This document shows positions 18,776 to 28,303 of a stretch of DNA of 64,000 nt, in pieces. Location: the NCBI RefSeq assembly GCF_017302315.1, contig NZ_JAFLDT010000003.1:1-64000 (forward strand), given 5' to 3'. Origin of the DNA: Zoogloea sp. (GTDB taxonomy: Bacteria; Pseudomonadota; Gammaproteobacteria; Burkholderiales; Rhodocyclaceae). Below the pieces are notes generated by a model that saw nothing but the letters and a program-made list of their open reading frames with translations, was not told the origin of the DNA and ran no database searches. The first letter of the stretch is position 1; each line of letters begins with the position of its first letter. Made by a program: the position numbers and the translations under genes.

Positions 18776-20113
18776 TCAGGCGTCCGTGGCGGTTTCCGCA
18801 AGTGTGTGCAGGCGGCTGCGGACGAGGGCAATGTGTTCGCGCAGGGTATAGAGCTCGTTACTGAACGCCAGGGGTAGTTTGCGGTGGGTTGCGCGCTCCT
18901 CAATGCGATCGAGGCGGGCCAGAAAGTCGGCCACGTGGTCGGCGCTGGGGGGCGTCCGGTCGCGGTCGATCTCGGCCTCGAGGAACTTCAATTCTCCGTA
19001 CCAGCGATACACCCGGGCGCGCATGCGCCAATTGTAGAGCGCCGGCAGTACCCGCGAGAGGGGAATCACCACTGCGATGAGGGGTAACAGCATGACGAAC
19101 AGGCGGTCGATCAGTACCGCCAGCCAGAAGGGCAGGTAGCGCTGCAGGAAGGGTGGGCCGCTATCGTAGAAACGCTGGGCCGAGGGGTGCAGGGGCAGGG
19201 CATGATCGAGGGGCCGGGGGAAGGCATTGGCCCCCTGGAGCAGCCCCGGTGCGCCATGGATTTCCCGGGCATGCTTGAGCAGCAGGGTGACGATGGCCGG
19301 GTGAATGTCGGCCTTTGCCACCAGGTTGGCCGTGGCGGCCACGAGCTGGATGTCGCGGGGGGGCTGGTCGGTGCGGATGTCGACAGCACCGCGGGGCAGG
19401 GTGATTCTGCCAAGGTGCGGAAAATGACGACCGTAGCCCTCGGCCTGGGCGAAGTTGAGCAGTTTGATGCCCTCGCTGTGGAGCAAGGCGTTCACCACCG
19501 GTGCCTGGGGGGCACCCACCACGAAGAAGGCATCCACCTCGCCGCGCTTGAGGGCGTCAACGGCGTCGGCGCCGCCGATCGGACGCAATTGCGGGTCGTT
19601 GGTGGCGAAGCCGTTGGCCGCCAGGAGCTGCAGGGCAAAGAGTTGTGCGCCGCTGCCGGGCAGGCCCACGGCAATGCGACGCCCACGTAGCTGGGCAACC
19701 CGGTCCAGCTCCCCATTGCCCCGGTAGAAGACCCACACGGGTTCCAGGTACATGCTGCCCAGGGTGGTCAGATCCTCCGACTCCGGCTCGTTGGCGATGC
19801 CGCCCTGAATGAAGGCCAGGTCCACACTGTCATCGGTCTTGAGCCGCCGCAGGTTTTCCACGGCGCCTGAGGAGGGACGAAGCTCCACCTCGATGCCGTC
19901 CTGGGCGAGCTTCTCCCGGTAGCGCTCACCGAAATAGTGATAGGCCCCACCCGCAGCACCGGTGCTCATGACGATCTTCTTGGGGGCCGCCGGGCGCACG
20001 AACTGCCACGCCAGGGCGAAGGCGGCGATGATCAGGATCAGGGCCGGCAGGGCAAAGATCAGCAGGTCGCGGCGGTTCGGGGCGTCACTGGAAGTGTGGG
20101 TCAGGCGTCGCAT
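18776..20113 (-). CDS. TAXI-family solute-binding protein with C-terminal membrane segment
   Basis: A 445-residue protein of the TAXI group (TRAP-type solute-binding proteins). An N-terminal helix anchors or exports it (IFALPALILIIAAFALAW), followed by the binding domain: STGAAGGAYHYFGERY, SSGAVENLRRL, DLAFIQGG, IAVGLPGSGAQ. A second helix near residue 350 (LFVMLLPLIAVVIPL) and a ~90-residue helical, probably cytosolic tail follow. Ordinary TAXI proteins lack the second helix and tail and sit with a TRAP permease, which is absent here. It may act as a sensor or with an unlinked permease. Start at ATG 20113 is chosen over 20143 because the extra ten residues add nothing recognisable. Confidence 0.85.
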   Translation of the reverse strand: MRRLTHTSSDAPNRRDLLIFALPALILIIAAFALAWQFVRPAAPKKIVMSTGAAGGAYHYFGERYREKLAQDGIEVELRPSSGAVENLRRLKTDDSVDLAFIQGGIANEPESEDLTTLGSMYLEPVWVFYRGNGELDRVAQLRGRRIAVGLPGSGAQLFALQLLAANGFATNDPQLRPIGGADAVDALKRGEVDAFFVVGAPQAPVVNALLHSEGIKLLNFAQAEGYGRHFPHLGRITLPRGAVDIRTDQPPRDIQLVAATANLVAKADIHPAIVTLLLKHAREIHGAPGLLQGANAFPRPLDHALPLHPSAQRFYDSGPPFLQRYLPFWLAVLIDRLFVMLLPLIAVVIPLSRVLPALYNWRMRARVYRWYGELKFLEAEIDRDRTPPSADHVADFLARLDRIEERATHRKLPLAFSNELYTLREHIALVRSRLHTLAETATDA

Positions 20114-20268
20114 GGCGCGGGGCTCTCCGGCGGGCAGGGGCAATTGAGAGGCTGGCTGCGGATATTACCGCCCGGCATCGGGCTGCGGCGCAAAGTCCTT
20201 TGTTGCAGCGCCATGTTGCGTTACATTGCGCGCCCGGCCAAGCCTTGAATGAAAACGATTTTTCCCCC

Positions 20269-21243
20269 ATGACGCGCCTCATCCTCGCTCCGATGGAAGG
20301 CCTTGCGGACGATGTTCTCCGCGAGGTGCTGACCCGCGTCGAGGCCTACGACCATGCGGTGACCGAGTTTGTGCGGGTTTCCGGCACCGTCCTGCCCCTG
20401 CGGGCCTTCACCCGGCTGTCACCCGAGCTGCGCAGCGCTAGCGCGACATCCAGCGGTACGCCGGTGCGGGTGCAGTTGCTGGGGTCCGATCCGGCCTGCA
20501 TGGCCGACAATGCGGCCCAACTGGTGCGTCTGGCGCCGGCCGGGGTGGATCTGAATTTCGGCTGCCCGGCGCCCACGGTCAATCGCCACCGGGGCGGGGC
20601 GGCCCTCCTTGATGAGCCGGAATTGTTGCACGCCATCGCCAGCGCCGTGCGCAAGGCCGTGCCACCGCATATTCCCTTTACGGCCAAGATGCGCCTGGGT
20701 GTCACCGACACCGGCCGGGCCCTCGACTGCGGGCGGGCACTGGCCGAGGGGGGCGTGGATGGCCTGGTGGTGCACGCCCGTACCAAGACCGACGGATATC
20801 GCCCGCCGGCCCACTGGGAGTGGGTGGGGCGCATTGCCGACGTGGTGGCGGTGCCGGTTGTAGCCAACGGGGAAGTCTGGAACGAGGATGACTGGCGGCG
20901 CTGCCGTGCGGTGAGCGGAGCGAGTGACGTGATGCTGGGTCGCGGTGCGGTGGCCGACCCTTTCCTGGCGCGACGCATCCGTGCCGGTGCCGTCGAGGCC
21001 CCCCGGCGGGATGCGGAATGGGCCGAGCTGCAGCCCCTTATCGGCGAGTTCTGGCAGCGTGTGCTGATCAAGGTGGAAGCCCGCCATGCGCCGGGCCGCC
21101 TGAAGCAGTGGCTCAACCTGCTGCGGCGTAACTTCATCGCGGCGGAACAGCTCTACCTGGCGGTGCGGCCCGAGCGGGACGTTGAACGGGTCAATCAGGT
21201 GCTGGGCGCCCACGGCATACCGGTGCTCTGGGCTGCCGCGTAG
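20269..21243 (+). CDS. dusC: tRNA-dihydrouridine(16) synthase DusC
   Basis: Flavoenzyme that reduces uridine to dihydrouridine in tRNA. The 324-residue protein has the FMN barrel start LAPMEGLADDVLREV, the catalytic Cys in NFGCPAPTVNRHRGG, KMRLG, VVHARTKTDGYRPPA and MLGRGAVADPF. The variation ARTKTDGY and the length match the DusC subgroup. ATG 20269 is chosen since it gives MTRLILAPMEG; the longer frame from 20200 runs through non-coding sequence. It is divergent from the TAXI gene and nine bases upstream of the methyltransferase gene. Confidence 0.92.
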   Translation: MTRLILAPMEGLADDVLREVLTRVEAYDHAVTEFVRVSGTVLPLRAFTRLSPELRSASATSSGTPVRVQLLGSDPACMADNAAQLVRLAPAGVDLNFGCPAPTVNRHRGGAALLDEPELLHAIASAVRKAVPPHIPFTAKMRLGVTDTGRALDCGRALAEGGVDGLVVHARTKTDGYRPPAHWEWVGRIADVVAVPVVANGEVWNEDDWRRCRAVSGASDVMLGRGAVADPFLARRIRAGAVEAPRRDAEWAELQPLIGEFWQRVLIKVEARHAPGRLKQWLNLLRRNFIAAEQLYLAVRPERDVERVNQVLGAHGIPVLWAAA

Positions 21244-21252
21244 AATTGCCGG

Positions 21253-21944
21253 ATGTACGCCAACTCCAAGATACCCGAGAGCGCCCAGCCGGGTGTTCAT
21301 GAACAGCTCGCGGCGCAGGTGGCCAAGCACGCCAGCAGCGCATTCCGCAAACCCTGTCTCGACTACAACAAGGCCGCCTTCGAGGCCAGCCTGAGCGGAT
21401 GGGATGGCCGCGCGCCCCTCATCCTCGATGCCGGATGCGGTGTGGGTCACAGCACCATCCAGCTGGCCCGGGCGTTTCCCGACCACTGGGTGATCGGCGT
21501 GGATCAGTCGGAAGACCGCCTCAGCCGAAAGAAACCCTATCCCGATGCCCTGATGCCCCACAATATGGTTTTTGTGCGGGCCGATCTCGTGGACTACTGG
21601 CGTCTGATGGCCGAAGCCGGCATCCGCCTGGCCCGCCATTACATCCTGTATCCCAACCCCTGGCCCAAGATCGGCCACCTGGGCCGACGCTGGCATGCAC
21701 ACCCCGTGTTTCCCTATGTTCCGCGACTGGGCGGGCGGCTGGAATGCCGCAGTAACTGGAACATTTACGTGGAAGAATTTGCCTTGGCCCTGGGCTTGCT
21801 CACCGGCCATCGGGTGGAGACGAGCGCGTTCGAGGCGCCGTCGCCCCTCACTCCCTTTGAACGCAAGTACCGGGATTCCGGCCAGACCCTTTACCGGTGT
21901 GTGGTGGAGCTCGAACCCCGACCGACCCTGGAGGAAACCCATTC

Positions 21945-21948
<4 letters not shown>
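21253..21948 (+). CDS. TrmB-like SAM-dependent methyltransferase
   Basis: A 231-residue class I methyltransferase with the SAM motif LILDAGCGVGHST and the NPWPK motif typical of tRNA (guanine-N7) methyltransferase TrmB (YPNPWPKIGHLGRR). The family normally reads DPWPK..H.KRR, so this is a divergent branch, possibly a paralogue with a different RNA substrate. It sits between dusC and an UPF0149 gene. The stop overlaps the next start (ATGA). Confidence 0.8.
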
Positions 21949-22655
<707 letters not shown>

Positions 22656-22658
22656 TTC

Positions 22659-22991
22659 GTGGCTGAGCCCTGTCTGAGTTGCGGCGCCTGCTGTGCCAGC
22701 TTCCGGGTGGATTTTCACGTCGCAGACCTGGAAACCACGCCCGGTGGCTGTGTGCCGGTGGCCCTGACGGTGCCCGTCACCGCCACCCTGATGCGCATGC
22801 GCGGCACCGACGAGGGGCCGCCACGCTGCATTGCACTGGCGGGGGAGGTCGGGCAGCAGGCGAGCTGCACGATTTACGAGAATCGCCCCGGCCCGTGCCG
22901 GGACTTCGCGCCCTTCGCCGCGCTGGGCATCGGTGATGAGGGCTGCGCCCGGGCACGCCGTCGCCACGGCCTGACACCGCTGGGCGAGTGA
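22659..22991 (+). CDS. YkgJ-family cysteine-cluster protein
   Basis: A 110-residue protein with the YkgJ/UPF0153 cysteine pattern: CLSCGACC near the N-terminus, a central Cys in PPRCIAL, SCTIYENRPGPCRDF, and a final Cys in DEGCARAR. These proteins probably hold a zinc or iron-sulfur cluster; the role is unknown. It starts at a GTG four bases after the SEC-C gene, so it belongs to the same operon. Confidence 0.8.
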   Translation: MAEPCLSCGACCASFRVDFHVADLETTPGGCVPVALTVPVTATLMRMRGTDEGPPRCIALAGEVGQQASCTIYENRPGPCRDFAPFAALGIGDEGCARARRRHGLTPLGE

Positions 22992-23100
22992 CAACGTTCC
23001 GGCCGGCTTCCATTCGAGACAGTAAGTCACAAAAACTTGATGCCATTGTCAGTGCGAGGGACTAGGCTGTACCTCCCCCAATCAACACAAGGAGCACTTC

Positions 23101-23586
23101 ATGGGTTTGCTGAGTTTTGTGCGTGAAGCTGGCGAGAAGCTTTTCGGCCGCAAGGATGTGGAACAGGCCAAGGCCGACAATGCCCAGGACAAGCTCGCCG
23201 AGCTGAACCAGAAGGCCGCAGCGTCGATCACCACCTACATTGCTGCCCAGGGTTTCGATACCAGCGGCCTGACAGTGGCCTTCGACGGCGCGAGCAGCAC
23301 GGTGTCGGTGGGTGGCGTGGTGGCCGATCAGGCGACCCGCGAGAAGGTGCTCCTGTGCTGCGGCAACGTGGACGGTGTGGAGCACGTCAATGACAGCCTC
23401 ACCGTCACCAATCCCGAGCCCGAGGCCCAGTTTCATACGGTTGCCCGGGGCGACACCCTGTCGGCGATTGCCAAGACCTACTATGGCAACGCCAATGCCT
23501 ACATGAAGATCTTCGACGCCAACAAGCCCATGCTGGGTCATCCGGACAAGATCTACCCGGGCCAGAAACTTCGCATTCCCGCCTGA
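23101..23586 (+). CDS. kbp: BON-LysM potassium-binding protein Kbp-like (YgaU)
   Basis: A 161-residue cytosolic protein matching Escherichia coli Kbp, which binds K+ and is needed at high K+. The start GLLSFVREAGEKLF, a BON domain (about residues 40-100, VSVGGVVADQATREK) and a LysM domain (FHTVARGDTLSAIAKTYYGNA … DKIYPGQKLRIP, given in parts) follow the same order. AAGGAG lies upstream with good spacing. A hairpin follows the gene. Confidence 0.93.
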   Translation: MGLLSFVREAGEKLFGRKDVEQAKADNAQDKLAELNQKAAASITTYIAAQGFDTSGLTVAFDGASSTVSVGGVVADQATREKVLLCCGNVDGVEHVNDSLTVTNPEPEAQFHTVARGDTLSAIAKTYYGNANAYMKIFDANKPMLGHPDKIYPGQKLRIPA

Positions 23587-23610
23587 CGCGGTGTAGGCGC
23601 TTTCCGGATT

Positions 23611-23642
23611 GGCGGATCGTGTCGGCTCTGACACAATCCGCC
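23611..23642 (+). terminator. Hairpin after kbp
   Basis: Bases 23611-23623 and 23630-23642 form a 13-bp stem with one mismatch around a six-base loop, followed by CTTCCT. It has no strong T-run but is well placed to end kbp transcription. Confidence 0.55.
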
Positions 23643-23682
23643 CTTCCTGCAGTATTACTGCATCATTCCGGAGCCTGCCGCC

Positions 23683-23901
23683 ATGACCATCCGCTTCCCC
23701 GTCGAAGGTGATTTCATTCAGCTCGATCAGCTCCTCAAGGCGGTTGGCCTGTGCGGATCGGGGGGCGAAGCCAAGCAGCGCGTGGCCGATGGCGATGTGC
23801 AGGTGGATGGGGAGATCGAGAACCGCAAGCGGGCCAAACTGCGCCCGGGCCAGCGGGTCGATTTTGCCGGGGAAACCATCGAGCTCGTGACCGAAGGCTG
23901 A
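23683..23901 (+). CDS. S4-domain RNA-binding protein (YbcJ-like)
   Basis: A 72-residue stand-alone S4 domain: FIQLDQLLKAVGLCGSGGEAK, given in parts, then RVADGDVQVDG and RKRAKLRPGQRV, which form the RNA-contact surface. Such proteins may help ribosome or tRNA handling. It is convergent with gstA. Confidence 0.9.
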   Translation: MTIRFPVEGDFIQLDQLLKAVGLCGSGGEAKQRVADGDVQVDGEIENRKRAKLRPGQRVDFAGETIELVTEG

Positions 23902-23919
23902 CCCGGCTTTCCGGGCTGC

Positions 23920-24528
23920 TCAGCGCTTCAGGCCTTCCGCCTCCATGGCGGCCTGAACGCTGGGCCGCGCACCGACGCGCTCCAGGTAGGCGCCCAGGCT
24001 CGGCCACGGCGAGAGGTCCACGGCGACAAGGCGAGTCCACGTCAACACCGTAAACAGATAGGCATCAGCCACGGTGAAAGCCTCACCCGTCAGATAGGGC
24101 CTGCCTTCCAGCACCTGGGCTGCGATGGGCAGACGGCGGGCAAGGTTGGCCCGCGCGGCTTCCTTGGCCTCTTCCGTTGCGGCGGGGTTGAACAGGGGGC
24201 TGAAGTTTTTGTGCAGCTCCGTACCGATGAAGGTCAGCCATTCCTGGACGCGCGCCCGTTCCAGGGTGCCGCAGGGCGGGGCGAGACGGCGTTCCGGCAC
24301 CTGGTCGGCCAGATACTGGACGATGGCTGGGCCTTCCGTCAGTAGTTCGCCATTGTCCAGTTCGAGAGCGGGGACATAGCCCTTCGGGTTGATCGTCGTG
24401 TAGTCCACCCCCGATGCGGTCTGGCGGGTGCGCAGGTTCACCTTTTCGAGGGTGAAGTCGAAGCCGGCTTCCCGCAGCACGATATGCGGGGAGAGGGAGC
24501 ATACGCCGGGCGAAAAATAGAGTTTCAT
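23920..24528 (-). CDS. gstA: Beta-class glutathione S-transferase
   Basis: A 202-residue cytosolic transferase. The N-terminal thioredoxin fold starts MKLYFSPGVCSLSPHI with Cys10, the residue typical of beta-class enzymes; NPKGYVPAL and LTEGPAIVQYLAD give the glutathione site. The C-terminal helical domain holds TELHKNFSPLF and FTVADAYLFTVL. The pattern is close to E. coli GstA. Start at ATG 24528 fits the family exactly. It is 22 bases downstream of ychJ on the same strand. Confidence 0.93.
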   Translation of the reverse strand: MKLYFSPGVCSLSPHIVLREAGFDFTLEKVNLRTRQTASGVDYTTINPKGYVPALELDNGELLTEGPAIVQYLADQVPERRLAPPCGTLERARVQEWLTFIGTELHKNFSPLFNPAATEEAKEAARANLARRLPIAAQVLEGRPYLTGEAFTVADAYLFTVLTWTRLVAVDLSPWPSLGAYLERVGARPSVQAAMEAEGLKR

Positions 24529-24550
24529 CGTTTTTCTTCCTCCTGATGGG

Positions 24551-24937
24551 TCACTTTGGGTGGATGTCGCCATCCGTGTAGAGCCAGCGTCCGTCCTCAA
24601 GAACGAAGCGGCTCGTTTCATGCAGCCGGTAAGCCCGGCCACCGATCTTGTAGCGTGCCACGAATTCGACTGTGGCATGGCTCGCATCAATGGAACGACA
24701 GGCCTTGATCTCAAGGCCAAGCCACTTTGTCGCCCCATCTTCCGCAAGGTTCAATGAGTCCGGCCGATGGGCGGGGTGCCAGGTGGCCCGGAGGTAGTGC
24801 TCGTGCCCGAGGGTGTAGGCCGTGTAGCGGGAGCGCATCAGCGCCTCGGCATTGGGGGCCGGACGTTCGCCGCTCAGGTAAGGGCCGCAGCAGCGTGCGT
24901 GGTCGGTGGAGGCGCCGCAAGGGCATGGGGATGGCAT
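24551..24937 (-). CDS. YchJ-family protein with SEC-C motif
   Basis: A 128-residue protein of the YchJ/UPF0225 family. The N-terminal zinc motif CPCGASTDHARCCGPYL is followed by ALMRSRYTAYTLG and WLGLEI, and the NTF2-like core ends HETSRFVLEDGRWLYTDGD. Function is unknown. It starts the two-gene minus-strand operon with gstA and is divergent from the sensor kinase at 25.1 kb. Confidence 0.9.
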   Translation of the reverse strand: MPSPCPCGASTDHARCCGPYLSGERPAPNAEALMRSRYTAYTLGHEHYLRATWHPAHRPDSLNLAEDGATKWLGLEIKACRSIDASHATVEFVARYKIGGRAYRLHETSRFVLEDGRWLYTDGDIHPK

Positions 24938-25145
24938 GACTCAGACTCGGGCAGGCGAATGGATACTCATTCTCGACCGTCGGGATCGATTCGATCAAGC
25001 GCCAGGCCGGACCCTCTTGAGAATCCAGCGCCCGGGCCGATAAGTGTCGGGCAGGTCTCCGACGACTTCGAGAATGGCCGGCACCGGTGCACTCAATAAT
25101 ATTTGGTCTGGCGCCCATGACGGGAGGCCAGCGAGGGACGCAGAC

Positions 25146-27692
25146 ATGGGACTCAAGCAGTGGATGGGTGGAATTCGCGGCAAGCTGATCGGGATCTTCG
25201 TCGTGATCAAGGTGGTGCCCCTGCTGCTGCTGGCAGTGCTGGCCTGGGGCATGGCCCAGCGGCTTGGGGACGCGGTAAGCAGTCAGGCCGGAAGGATGGC
25301 CGAAACCATGCTGTCGACCATCAAGGAAGTGGGCGACGAAGCAACCGGCGACGCCATCGCCGCGCTGGATGACAAGTCCCGCGAGGCCATCGAACGCCTG
25401 ACCACAGATACCGCCCGGGCCGTGGCGGCCTTCCTCTACGACCGGGATGCGGACGTGCTGCAAGCCGCGCAGGTCGAGCCGACGGAAGCGGCCTACCGCG
25501 GTTTCCTGCAGCATCGTTCCCGCGTGCTCTACCGGCATGGCGACTGGAAGCTGTCCGACGACCGGAAGCGCTGGGAACCGGCGACACCGGAGACTTGGGA
25601 CAAGGCTCTCGCGGCAGATCCCGGGCAGGCCCTGTCGGACAATGCCAAGGCCTTCAGCGCCCGACCGCCGGAGTATCTCGGTCACGCCGAGAAGCGGCCT
25701 CTGTTTGTGGAAATGAGCTTCATCGACCTGCAGGGGCGCGAGCGGGTCAAGGTGACCACCGGTGATCTGACCTCCCGCGAGCTGCGGGACGTCAGCCGCC
25801 CGTCCGAAACCTTCATCAAGGCCGAGCGCTACTGGCCGGCGCTGCGCACCCTCAAGCCGGGCGAGATTCATGTTTCGGAGGTTATCGGCGCCTATGTGGG
25901 CAGCCGCGTGATCGGCCCCTACCTGCCGGCCAGTGCGGAAAAAGCGGGTATCGAATTCAGACCTGAGGCGTCCGCCTATGCCGGCACCGAGAACCCGGTT
26001 GGCAAACCCTTCCGTGCCATCGTGCGCTGGGCCACCCCGGTGTCTCGCGGCGGCAAGGTGGTGGGCTATGTCACCCTGGCCCTGGACCATGATCACCTGC
26101 GTCAGTTCACCGATCGCATCAGCCCCACGGATACGCGCTATACGCCCATCAACGATGCGATTGTCGGCAACTATGCCTTCATGTGGGATCACCGCAGCCG
26201 GGCCATTTCCCATCCACGCGACTACTTCATTCCGGGCTACGACCCCGCCACCGGCGAACCCGTTTCCCCCTGGATGGACCAATCCCTTTACGAGGCATGG
26301 CAGGCTTCCGGCAAATCGTCCCACGCATTTCTCGAGACGGTCCCGCCCTTCGACAATCAGTCCCTCAAGAAGAAGCCGGCCGCCGCAATGGTCAAGGCCG
26401 GAACGGTAGCCCTGGATTGCCGTTATCTCAATTTCTCGCCCCAGTGTGCCGGATGGAACCAACTGACCGAACAGGGCGGATCCGGCTCCTTCGTCATCTT
26501 CTTTTCCGGCCTCTGGAAGCTCACCACCGCGGCAGCCATTCCCTATTACACCGGTCAGTACGGTGAATCCCGGCGTGGCTTCGGCTTCGTGACCATCGGC
26601 GCCAACGTGGACGAGTTTCACCGGGCCGCCACCGAGTCGGCCAAGCGCATCGGACTGACCATCGCCGAGCGGAACGAGACCTTACAGACCCAGCGAGCCG
26701 GCCTGCTTGAAGCCATCCAGGACAATCTGGCCCAGACGGCGGCGGCCTTGTCCCTGTCTACGCTGCTGATGGTGGCGCTGGTGATCGTCGTGGCCATCTG
26801 GATGGCCCAGTTCATCACCCGGCGCATCACCAACATGATTCACGGGCTGGGTCAGTTCCAGCAGGGTGACCTTTCCCATCGGCTGGAGGTCCGGTCCGAT
26901 GATGAGATGGGGCAGCTTGCGACGTCCTTCAACAACATGGCCGACGAAGTGCAACTGTCCTTCAAACGTTCGGAAGACGCCCGCGCCCGGGCCGAGGAGG
27001 CCAACAAGCTCAAGTCGGACTTCCTGGCCAACATGTCCCACGAGCTTCGGACACCCCTCAACGGCATTCTGGGCTACTCCGAACTGCTCGAGCTCGAACT
27101 GGCCGACCCCGGCCAGCAGGAGTACGCTGCCATCATCCACAGCTCGGGGCAGCACCTGCTGGATATCGTCAATGATCTTCTGGATCTGGCCAAGATCGAG
27201 GCAGGCCGCATCGAACTCAACCTGCAAGCCCAGGATCCGGCCCAGTTGGCGACCGAGCTGGCCGGCATCCACCGGGCCCACGCCCAGGCCAAGGGCTTGA
27301 TCCTGGATCTGACACTGGAGGCAGGGGTTCCTGCGCAGTTGCTCATGGATGTGCAGCGGGTACGCCAGATTCTCAACAATCTCTTGAACAATGCGATCAA
27401 GTTCACTGACAATGGGCGGATAGACATGGTCGTCCGAGTGGAAGGTTCTCGCCTGGCCTTTGCGGTTTCAGACACCGGGCGGGGCATTCCCGAGGGGTGT
27501 CGTGAGCAGATTTTCGAGAAATTCCGTCAATTGGACCAATTCGTCACCAGGGAACAGGGCGGTACCGGCCTCGGGCTGGCATTGGCCAGGGAGCTCGCGC
27601 ACCTGCTCGCGGGTGACATCGTGGTCGACTCCCGCGTTGGCGAGGGCTCGACTTTCATCCTCTATCTGCCGCTTGAGCGGCACACGGCCTGA
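25146..27692 (+). CDS. Membrane sensor histidine kinase with large periplasmic domain
   Basis: An 848-residue kinase. A helix near residues 11-38 and a second near 535-560 flank an unusually long (~490 residue) extracytoplasmic region; it may hold a double-Cache-type fold but I cannot assign it firmly. HAMP follows (about 560-612), then HisKA with MSHELRTPLNGILGY (His632) and a HATPase with DTGRGIPEG and GGTGLGLALARE. There is no receiver on the protein; the next gene, 19 bases on, encodes a stand-alone receiver that is the likely partner. The ATG at 25146 follows GAGGGA; a longer frame from 25044 is unlikely because it lies before the hydrophobic start. Confidence 0.88.
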   Translation: MGLKQWMGGIRGKLIGIFVVIKVVPLLLLAVLAWGMAQRLGDAVSSQAGRMAETMLSTIKEVGDEATGDAIAALDDKSREAIERLTTDTARAVAAFLYDRDADVLQAAQVEPTEAAYRGFLQHRSRVLYRHGDWKLSDDRKRWEPATPETWDKALAADPGQALSDNAKAFSARPPEYLGHAEKRPLFVEMSFIDLQGRERVKVTTGDLTSRELRDVSRPSETFIKAERYWPALRTLKPGEIHVSEVIGAYVGSRVIGPYLPASAEKAGIEFRPEASAYAGTENPVGKPFRAIVRWATPVSRGGKVVGYVTLALDHDHLRQFTDRISPTDTRYTPINDAIVGNYAFMWDHRSRAISHPRDYFIPGYDPATGEPVSPWMDQSLYEAWQASGKSSHAFLETVPPFDNQSLKKKPAAAMVKAGTVALDCRYLNFSPQCAGWNQLTEQGGSGSFVIFFSGLWKLTTAAAIPYYTGQYGESRRGFGFVTIGANVDEFHRAATESAKRIGLTIAERNETLQTQRAGLLEAIQDNLAQTAAALSLSTLLMVALVIVVAIWMAQFITRRITNMIHGLGQFQQGDLSHRLEVRSDDEMGQLATSFNNMADEVQLSFKRSEDARARAEEANKLKSDFLANMSHELRTPLNGILGYSELLELELADPGQQEYAAIIHSSGQHLLDIVNDLLDLAKIEAGRIELNLQAQDPAQLATELAGIHRAHAQAKGLILDLTLEAGVPAQLLMDVQRVRQILNNLLNNAIKFTDNGRIDMVVRVEGSRLAFAVSDTGRGIPEGCREQIFEKFRQLDQFVTREQGGTGLGLALARELAHLLAGDIVVDSRVGEGSTFILYLPLERHTA

Positions 27693-27711
27693 GCAAGGTG
27701 ATCTCCACGCC

Positions 27712-28098
27712 ATGAGCGATTCTTCCGCAGCGAAAAAACGGGTACTTGTCGTTGACGACAATGCCATCAACCGGCGCCTTGCCGTCGCCTTCGTCAACCG
27801 TCTGGGCATGCTCTCCGAAGAGGCTGAAGACGGGCCCTCCGCCTTGCTGAGACTTGCGGAAGAACACTTCGACATCGTTCTGCTCGATATCAGCATGCCC
27901 GGCATGTCCGGCGAAGAAGTCCTGGCCAGGCTGCGGGCCGACGTCAAGTTCAATGGCCTTCGCATCATCGCCTATACTGCCCATGCGTTGCCCGAAGAAA
28001 AGCAGAGCCTCGTGGAGGCGGGCTTCGACGATCTGTTGATCAAACCCATCAACCTCAAGGCAGTCGAAAACGTACTCGCCGACTGCCTCAAGTCCTGA
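27712..28098 (+). CDS. Single-domain response regulator
   Basis: A 128-residue stand-alone CheY-like receiver. The acid pocket is VVDDN, phospho-acceptor Asp59 sits in LLDISMPGMSG, the Thr/Ala switch is in IIAYTAHA and the Lys in LIKPIN. It lacks an output domain, so it probably passes the phosphoryl group to an Hpt protein or binds a target. It is directly downstream of the sensor kinase gene. Confidence 0.92.
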   Translation: MSDSSAAKKRVLVVDDNAINRRLAVAFVNRLGMLSEEAEDGPSALLRLAEEHFDIVLLDISMPGMSGEEVLARLRADVKFNGLRIIAYTAHALPEEKQSLVEAGFDDLLIKPINLKAVENVLADCLKS

Positions 28099-28129
28099 GG
28101 CAGGAGCCATCGTGTTTGCGGGATTTTAG

Positions 28130-28170
28130 GATTGTGCGGGCGCACAATCGGATCAGAAATAAAATATAAT
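28130..28170. promoter_or_regulatory. Inverted repeat and -10 element upstream of acnB
   Basis: GATTGTGCG at 28130-28138 and CGCACAATC at 28141-28149 form a perfect 9-bp inverted repeat with a two-base centre, and a perfect TATAAT lies at 28165-28170 in a very AT-rich stretch. The repeat covers where the -35 element would be. There is no T-run after it, so I read it as an operator or activator site for acnB rather than a terminator of the preceding gene. The binding protein is unknown. Confidence 0.5.
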
Positions 28171-28303
28171 ATATATAAGACTTGGCGCCGAGAGTTCAGA
28201 ACAAGGTGCCAGTCCATTCGGGAGAGGCGCTCCGGGCCCGAAACGGCCGGTCGCTCAAGTCAGCAAACCTGTCATGTAACCACCGTCTAGGAAGGATCTA
28301 CCC

